A stretch of DNA of 64,000 nucleotides from NCBI RefSeq assembly GCF_030704535.1, contig NC_081818.1, positions 23,414,001-23,478,000 on the forward strand. The letters are read 5' to 3'. Source of the stretch: Vitis vinifera (Eukaryota > Streptophyta > Magnoliopsida > Vitales > Vitaceae). The notes beneath the pieces were generated by a model, which worked only from the letters and a program-made list of their open reading frames with translations, made no database searches and was not told the origin of the DNA. This document shows, piece by piece, positions 61,493 to 64,000 of the stretch; position 1 is the stretch's first letter; each line of letters starts with the position of its first letter. The translations under genes were made by a program, and so were the position numbers.

Positions 61493-61892
61493 AGACACAG
61501 ATTAATGTCATCTTTTGTGACTATGATTGAATTGCGATCATATGGGGAAAATCTTGTAACATTGGGGATATTCTGGACAACATAACTGAGAGAGATGATC
61601 TTAATTGTTAATTTTTTACTGTTTCTTTCTTTTGCCTTTTTAGCGTTGTACACGAAATTATTCACTTAGATTATCTGCTACTATGAACCTAGTATACTTG
61701 CTGGATATGAATTTAGTATTTGTGTTGATCTGATAGTTGATTTAGGCAGCAGTGGAAGCAACCTATTCCTTGGTCTTCTACAAAGTGATTGTTCTCTAAT
61801 TATTTGTTCAGTTTGAACTAAACACTAATGTGCTGCCTTTTGTTTTTCTTGTTTGTTCAGAACGCTTGTGTGCTAAAGATGGACAAATATGA
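45446..61892 (+). CDS. mitochondrial carrier, SLC25A44-like
   Basis: Inner-membrane solute carrier. Human SLC25A44 moves branched-chain amino acids; the plant substrate is not established. Exons: 45446-45504, 46726-47107, 47829-48025, 48682-48826, 59553-59709 and 61861-61892. All are GT-AG and in phase, encoding 323 aa, the usual length of the family. Three carrier repeats are visible with signatures PVSVIKTRLQ, PIDVVSQKLM and PMDTIKTRLQ, the first lacking the usual acidic residue, as in SLC25A44. Each is followed by a glycine-rich matrix helix such as GIPGLYRGFG, GIRGLYRGFG or GWKGLYRGLG. It ends EYLKRLCAKDGQI. A (CT)n tract at about 45,705-45,765 lies in intron 1. Intron 4 is 10.7 kb because of LINE insertions, and intron 5 holds a short antisense LINE tail. 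The last exon encodes only ten residues, so correct splicing over these introns decides the C-terminus. Confidence 0.93.
47305..47870 (+). repeat. diverged tandem duplication containing a dead copy of carrier exon 3's start
   Basis: Text starting 'attagaatgcagttttgcgg' at 47341 recurs at 47644, and the end of the first copy ('ttagccaaagttgatggtgc' at about 47,558) matches the start of exon 3 ('ttagccaaaagttgatggta' at 47,830). The unit is about 270-305 bp. In the first copy the acceptor CAG/GTTAGCC has become TGGCTTAGCC and the frame has lost a base, so it cannot be used as an exon. Confidence 0.75.
48401..48462. repeat. (ATT)n microsatellite in carrier intron 3
   Basis: About twenty uninterrupted TTA units. 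It should be polymorphic. No coding effect, as it lies inside intron 3. Confidence 0.95.
49167..49187. repeat. LINE target-site duplication, left
   Basis: AA plus GTCATGTTCTCTTGAAAAC. The last 19 bases recur exactly at 55440-55458; the two leading A bases could belong to the LINE tail. Confidence 0.92.
49643..51679 (+). CDS. LINE ORF1, DUF4283-type RNA-binding protein
   Basis: 678 residues. The N-terminal 220 residues hold the DUF4283-like domain of plant L1 ORF1 proteins: LEKWGRFLASSWGL, ESRVLLEFEHLEEAKRA, MWVRIFGLPVLLWNPTVLRRVG and GGFIDIDSKTK. The remainder is hydrophilic and of low similarity to anything I know, with a basic, coiled-coil-like end (KIRKRREKIHSKVLMEKSKF). I find no CCHC zinc knuckle, which many plant ORF1 proteins have after DUF4283. 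The family's role is binding the LINE RNA. The stop TGA overlaps the ORF2 ATG as ATGA, so ORF2 is probably translated by reinitiation. Confidence 0.85.
   Translation: MGWAAMMENLQVLRMSIDRKNQMQGEKFRKNMDLKRSFAEVVKKPTYRGISPVQVKVGRKEIQSNLEKLEYCVVGSWNPSFGDEEDLEKWGRFLASSWGLKGSLGLAKLEESRVLLEFEHLEEAKRASLSGEKRMGAIRLGFDKWRPWDGCRVEKEESNEMWVRIFGLPVLLWNPTVLRRVGEECGGFIDIDSKTKKLEELQWARILVRSTGGNKPSTLEIEIEEEVLTLALWWEFRPTVKKLRVASHRWEEVRDESSSRAGSRVEMESVVDRTEALVPSEEGTGRQTRDRGWEGTEDWAQQSGPMGHRGCKSDLSGLKLKGVLKEGVGLQAGPSKTWADEGYMNEATLVKPQAHFKRPMGLLNPENRMGWKASNLGWVSKGYQAQVTSVGAIEKGPDGLNAERVQLLIERTSSPSGPEASQPKRWAQIGSGPKVVLEEVNLNQPTARNKGKESMERRRLLDCKSASNGSSLEGEHLIIWESEEARTSREKVIPSATDKALAEEAMRYDSGLRIERERGYGSSHLILYSFDRTPVGESFDHSGVLKESSDGGPGMDDKGCWDMVEFNKDPNLARGVEWNTERIEFLQARGEKEDRWEESSLAKFSHFLGFSTEGLEKEILNFLVKIRKRREKIHSKVLMEKSKFERELKRLECSVNYEKGGKQRSLLQGKGDQLAVDT
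51676..55320 (+). CDS. LINE ORF2, endonuclease and reverse transcriptase
   Basis: 1214 residues, uninterrupted. Residues 1-235 are the APE-type endonuclease that nicks the target: LSWNVRGAN, IQETKI, TGVYGPF, GGDFNSTL and SDHFPILL carry its catalytic residues. The reverse transcriptase follows at about 440-760: GDKAPGPDGF, LIPKKGGADDLGDFRPISLL, KLDIEKAYDSINW, GLRQGDPLSPYLF and the catalytic FADDTIVF. The C-terminal 250 residues contain the zf-RVT domain (WVDSVPTKVAFYAWE, CFLCGCEEETVNHILIHC). All key motifs are present, so the protein could be active. Confidence 0.95.
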   Translation: MKLKLLSWNVRGANDRSKRKIIKTFIRNQKVDLLCIQETKIQPMSEGVVRSLGSGRFLDWRALDADGAAGGLLICWDKRLMEVVDWEEGQYSLSCRFKNVEDGTVWVFTGVYGPFTREAREGLWEELGAVRGIWDEPWCLGGDFNSTLYQGERNRQGRITSNMRRFAHIIDDLGLVDLPLQGGEFTWSGGLNNQSWARLDRFLVSPRWLDKFSGVIQRRLPRPVSDHFPILLEGGGLRRGPSPFRFENMWLKVEGFLDLVRGWWREIEVRGTASYRLAAKTKELKQKLKVWNREVFGNLEDNKRAALQQVDHWDGVECERSSSLEETELKKEAKESYKKWVMLEESHWRQLSREVWLKEGDKNTGFFHRMANAHRNNNMLDRVKIDGVWLEENQEVREGIANAFHQRLSEEVGWKADIEGIQLDRISHQEAESLVPFSENEIHSALMDMSGDKAPGPDGFTMAFWQSSWDFVKEEILEMFKEFHEQGSFLKSLNNTFLVLIPKKGGADDLGDFRPISLLGGLYKLMAKVLANRLKRVLNKVVAPTQNAFVMGRQILDASLIANEVIDSWQKRKEKGLICKLDIEKAYDSINWNFLLKTLHKMGFGPRWLGWMWSCISTAKFSVLVNGVPTGFFPSSKGLRQGDPLSPYLFVLGMEVLDALIRRAVVGGYLSGCSIKGDRRHNLKISHLFFADDTIVFCEANKEHLTHLGWILLWFEAASGLRINLDKSEIIPVGVVEEIEEMAVELGCRVGSLPSQYLGLPLGAPHKASSVWDGVEEKVRRRLSRWKRQYISKGGRITLIRSVLASMPIYHMSLFRMPKSVAKRLDKVQRDFLWGGGSEEKKAHLIKWEAICEDKSKGGLGLRKLVFLNKALLGKWVWRFAIDRDDLWKQVIVAKYGQEGLGWRAKKAYGTIGVGVWKEIWKEFDWCWDNMGFIVGKGNKINFWTDVWCEDTRLAQSFPHLYAMASHRNATVEEMWDQNFGQGGWNLRFLRDFNDWEMEMIGNLLHVLRDFKPSMEEDSVRWKGGRNGKFRVKEAYRLVTRPNDIGFPARCIWVDSVPTKVAFYAWEATWGRVLTLDRLQQRGWQLPNCCFLCGCEEETVNHILIHCIVVRVLWDIVLGLSGVQWVFPETVKEVLTSWRGPFVGKKRKKIWKSIPLCIFWTVWKERNKLAFRGGELNIQKLKNSFVCSLWSWTRLYIGKERMSLIGFLEWLASN
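55438..55458. repeat. LINE target-site duplication, right
   Basis: Second copy of the 21-bp repeat at 49167-49187, directly after the short A-tail. The intron resumes at 55459. Confidence 0.92.
55470..58850 (+). pseudogene. decayed LINE remnant in carrier intron 4
   Basis: Scattered text matches the intact LINE next to it in the same order and strand. It includes an endonuclease end like 'gcttctgatcattatttggcc' at about 56,480, 'gataaggcattgggtttgag' at about 57,437 (the KAPGPDG block), GGRKILNAALMGNEC at 57,712, and a C-terminal block reading as KGG then a VLACLPTYCMF-like stretch at about 58,610-58,665. Large deletions and stops are everywhere, and most of the reverse transcriptase is gone. 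A MITE-like element interrupts it at about 55.8-56.4 kb. It is far older than the intact copy. Confidence 0.75.
55793..56396. mobile_element. MITE-like AT-rich element nested in the dead LINE
   Basis: The left end 'acaataaaatctcaataaat' and the reverse complement of the right end 'atagtaaaaccccaataaaa' are similar, which gives imperfect inverted ends about 600 bp apart. The inside alternates 'aataaattaatag' and 'taataacctcactaa' words, as in the common plant element that starts TA(C/G)TAAAACCTCTATAAATTAATA. No coding content. The exact limits and duplication are uncertain. Confidence 0.5.
58846..58925. repeat. 39-bp tandem duplication
   Basis: AAAGAGTCTAATG...TTTAAAACATCAC occurs twice, starting at 58,846 and 58,885, with two or three differences. 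It marks the right edge of the recognisable dead LINE. No function seen. Confidence 0.8.
59743..59895 (-). mobile_element. 113-bp 5'-truncated antisense LINE tail with 20-bp duplications
   Basis: CAGAATACCATTCATTATTG stands at 59743-59762 and again at 59876-59895. Between them (59763-59875) is a poly(T) run and, read on the minus strand, an end like that of the intact LINE ('ggtatactccgtgtatacc', 'attttctttacctatcaaaa'). It is a heavily truncated LINE insertion in carrier intron 5, on the strand opposite to the gene. Confidence 0.9.
60828..61205. mobile_element. MITE-like element in carrier intron 5
   Basis: It begins 'ggccctgtttggcaaatgtt' and ends with text whose complement is 'agtgtctatttgataattat', so the ends are weakly inverted. 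Internal text has repeated 'tttttgaaaaca' and 'ttgtcaaacatg'. This style is common for hAT- or Mutator-derived MITEs in grape introns. I could not find a clear target-site duplication. Confidence 0.4.
61436..61490. repeat. (CT)n(CA)n microsatellite
   Basis: About 15 CT units run directly into about 12 CA units inside carrier intron 5. Likely variable between cultivars. Confidence 0.92.
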
Positions 61893-63642
61893 TCCTATTA
61901 ATGCCAGACACCCTTGCTTCTTGCTGTATGATTGGCTGAAGTTGGGATGCAAAGCTGGCTAGAACTCAACACATTATTGACTGTCTTCAATATACTCCAA
62001 TATACTTCAGAGAACGATTGTATTTCAATTGAAATCCTGAAATAGCGTCACCAATAAAGTAGACTCATTGGTTATATTGTTATGGGAAGCCAACCTCAGC
62101 CATTAAACTAGAATCCTCATTTTTTTGGATGTTCATATTTAATCACTAAGATTCTTTCAGGTTAGATTCTTGTCCTTTTCTTTTGTTGGGATACGACTGA
62201 ATCAAATTTGAGGCTCTTGTAAGTGTATTCCTTCTTGCTTGCCATGGCAAGTATATCCTTAATGCAAAAATTCATTTTGGTTGACGAGATGTTGGCTTGT
62301 GAGATATTATTTTCACTTGTTATTTTTTTATTGTTTTTTCTCTGTTAATAGGCAGTTTGATGATTACTGTGGATTGCAAGACGGAGGTTGAAGTGAGAAC
62401 TCAAAACCTCCGGGTAGGGGTGATAATTTGTATTGGTAAGCTTGTTCATATTAATATCTAATTGTGAAATAGGCAACACGTTATACAATCTATTTAACCC
62501 TTCTCTACTTTTCTAAACCATTTATTACCTTGGAACTGTCATGGCCAAATTAGAATCTAAAATTGGTTTCTCATCTATTTTATAAGCTTAGAAATAATGT
62601 TTGGAGGTTTTTGTTTAATTTAATTTAATTTATTTAAAAAAAAAAAAGCGTATAATTTTTTTGAAAATATAGTACTTCAAAAAGTATTTCCAAGTCTAAG
62701 GATACTTGATGTCACAGAGGTACCACTTGTTGAGTCAGTAAAATTGATTAGACTCAATTGACACGCCACTTCCATGTTGTCGAGGTACCCACTTGTTGAG
62801 TCAATAAAATTGATTAGACCCAATTGACACGCCACTTCCATCTTGTCCTGGAATGTTGTGTGGATGAGCCCGATCACGTATTAGTAGTAAACTACTAGAA
62901 GAGTCAAGCTTGTTGTGGTGGTGGTGTATCACCCTGGCCCTGCCCTTCTTTTAAGTTTTGACAAAGAGGTGATTTCTATGGCTGATGTCAATTGCAATCC
63001 ATGTATTGAAAGATTATTCACTTAAGTCTTCATTCGATGTCAAGCTTCTATCAGCTTACCCGTGAAGAAGAGTTAACTAGGTGAGAGGGTCAAGCTATTC
63101 TCCACCCACAAACCATTTGATCTGGGAGAATCATTAACCACATTCTTACTCGAGGATTTCTTATATCATAAGTAATAAGTCAGATATTGTTGATACAATC
63201 CAATCCAGCCAAATTTTACGTCTCTAGATTTTATCTGTTTGGATACTATTTTTCATTTCCCTTTCTATTACTCACTGAAAAAAAATGATAAAATTTAAGA
63301 AAAATAATAGAGGTAATCTAAAATAGTATAATTCTACGAGTATATATTTGATTTTGTGCCCTTTCTTTCACCCTCTAGGGTCAATAGTGTATGTTCATCA
63401 AAATAGTGTCATCCGCTGGATACGATTTCTACACTTTTGTTGATCTGATCTTGATATTGGTTGATTTAGTTTAGGGTCAAAGCAACTTACTTCTTCTGTC
63501 TTCTAAAGACTCGTTCTTCTCCTGAAATATTCACTGGGGAGTTAAGCTCATAAATATTGAAGTAAATGTATTTGAAAGCCATTGAATCCACTGACAATTT
63601 TTCCAGTTGGATTCTTATTACATTCATTAAATCTTGGTAAAT
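61893..63642. other. 3' flank of the carrier gene and intergenic DNA
   Basis: The carrier 3' untranslated region probably extends a few hundred bases after 61,892. A 65-bp tandem duplication (GAGGTACC...GCCACTTCCAT) lies at 62,717-62,846. The right end, from about 63,400, is likely 3' untranslated DNA of the minus-strand methyltransferase gene. No other gene is recognised. Confidence 0.5.
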
Positions 63643-64000
63643 TTAACCCTTTAAGGGCTTTTCCAAAACAGCAGAGAAGAAGAGCTCATCCCCAAGCTTA
63701 TCTGTCTTTGGCAGTACCCTCCACATCAACTTTCTGTAGCCGAGTCTGTTGAACTCCTCCAAATACAGCTTCATGTCTTCCTTTTTACAAAAGAAACGGT
63801 CCACCCAGAGAATCCCCTTGGGCCGTAGGACACGATCCCAGTCAAACAGCATAAATTGCAGAAGTTCCACCCCTATCCACCCATCCAAGAATAGTGTAGA
63901 ATGGACAATATCAAGTGTGTTGTCAAAGAAAGGCAGTCTTGACCCGATTGATATGTAGAGAGGGAGCAGGCCTCTTAGGGCGATCACCTCATTAAAAGGG
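63643..64000 (-). CDS. SAM-dependent methyltransferase-like protein, C-terminal part
   Basis: 119 codons reach the right edge of the window, so the gene continues beyond it. The visible protein reads FNEVIALRGLLPLYISIGSR, LPFFDNTLDIVHSTLFLDGW, DWDRVLRPKGILWVDRFFCK and RKLMWRVLPKTDKLGDELFFSAVLEKP. The blocks DNTLDIVHS and RVLRPKGILWVD fit the post-motif I to motif III part of a class I methyltransferase fold (Methyltransf_11-like). It resembles plant proteins annotated as putative methyltransferases (AT3G27230/AT5G40830 type), often Golgi or membrane associated. Substrate unknown. The frame is open with no intron in this part. The stop is TAA/TAG-type at 63,643. Confidence 0.82.
   Translation of the reverse strand, partial: PFNEVIALRGLLPLYISIGSRLPFFDNTLDIVHSTLFLDGWIGVELLQFMLFDWDRVLRPKGILWVDRFFCKKEDMKLYLEEFNRLGYRKLMWRVLPKTDKLGDELFFSAVLEKPLKG

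Overview
This is nuclear DNA from a eudicot plant, most likely grapevine (Vitis) or a close relative. The genes are split by GT-AG introns, intergenic DNA is AT-rich, and the protein families are plant-specific: COBRA GPI-anchored wall proteins, a mitochondrial carrier, MULE transposases, a plant mobile domain protein, and an L1-type LINE in a large intron. The species name is inferred from the style of the transposons, not proven.

Layout. About 1.3-14.1 kb is transposon territory: a one-exon 'plant transposon protein' gene (1825-2886, +), then a 5-kb near-perfect palindrome of minisatellite DNA (about 3.64-8.64 kb), then a MULE transposase pseudogene (12019-9690, -) with 78-80 bp tandem repeats on both sides. 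From 14.1 to 17.9 kb I see no gene. Two COBRA-family genes lie tail to tail: a COBL4/IRX6-like gene (17994-20053, +) and a COB-like gene (25054-20741, -). Both have six exons with the same intron phases.

From 27,667 to 40,805 lies one complete, previously mobile MULE of about 13.1 kb, bounded by the 9-bp direct repeat TTTATTTGG. It carries a MUDR-type transposase (+) and a plant mobile domain (PMD) gene (-) that point at each other. Three arrays of short palindromes (about 30 copies in all) sit at both ends and between the two genes. Both genes have a long leader intron built from the same roughly 420-480 bp AT-rich repeat. Just upstream of the PMD gene is a fragment of an endogenous caulimovirid reverse transcriptase followed by a promoter-like stretch, so the PMD promoter may be of viral origin. 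All coding parts of this element now carry stops or a frameshift. A decayed copia element with a 3' LTR follows (41.58-43.32 kb).

From 45,446 to 61,892 is a six-exon gene for an SLC25A44-type mitochondrial carrier (323 aa). Its 10.7-kb fourth intron holds an apparently full-length L1 LINE with two intact ORFs and a 21-bp target-site duplication (49,188-55,437), plus an older dead LINE with a nested MITE-like element. Its fifth intron holds a 113-bp antisense LINE tail with its own 20-bp duplication. The window ends inside a SAM-dependent methyltransferase-like gene (63,643-64,000, -). The ordinary genes (COBL4, COB, carrier, methyltransferase) are cell-wall and housekeeping functions with no visible pathway link. 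As I recall, COBL4 and the carrier are also neighbours in Arabidopsis, which suggests an old gene order stretched by the transposons between them.
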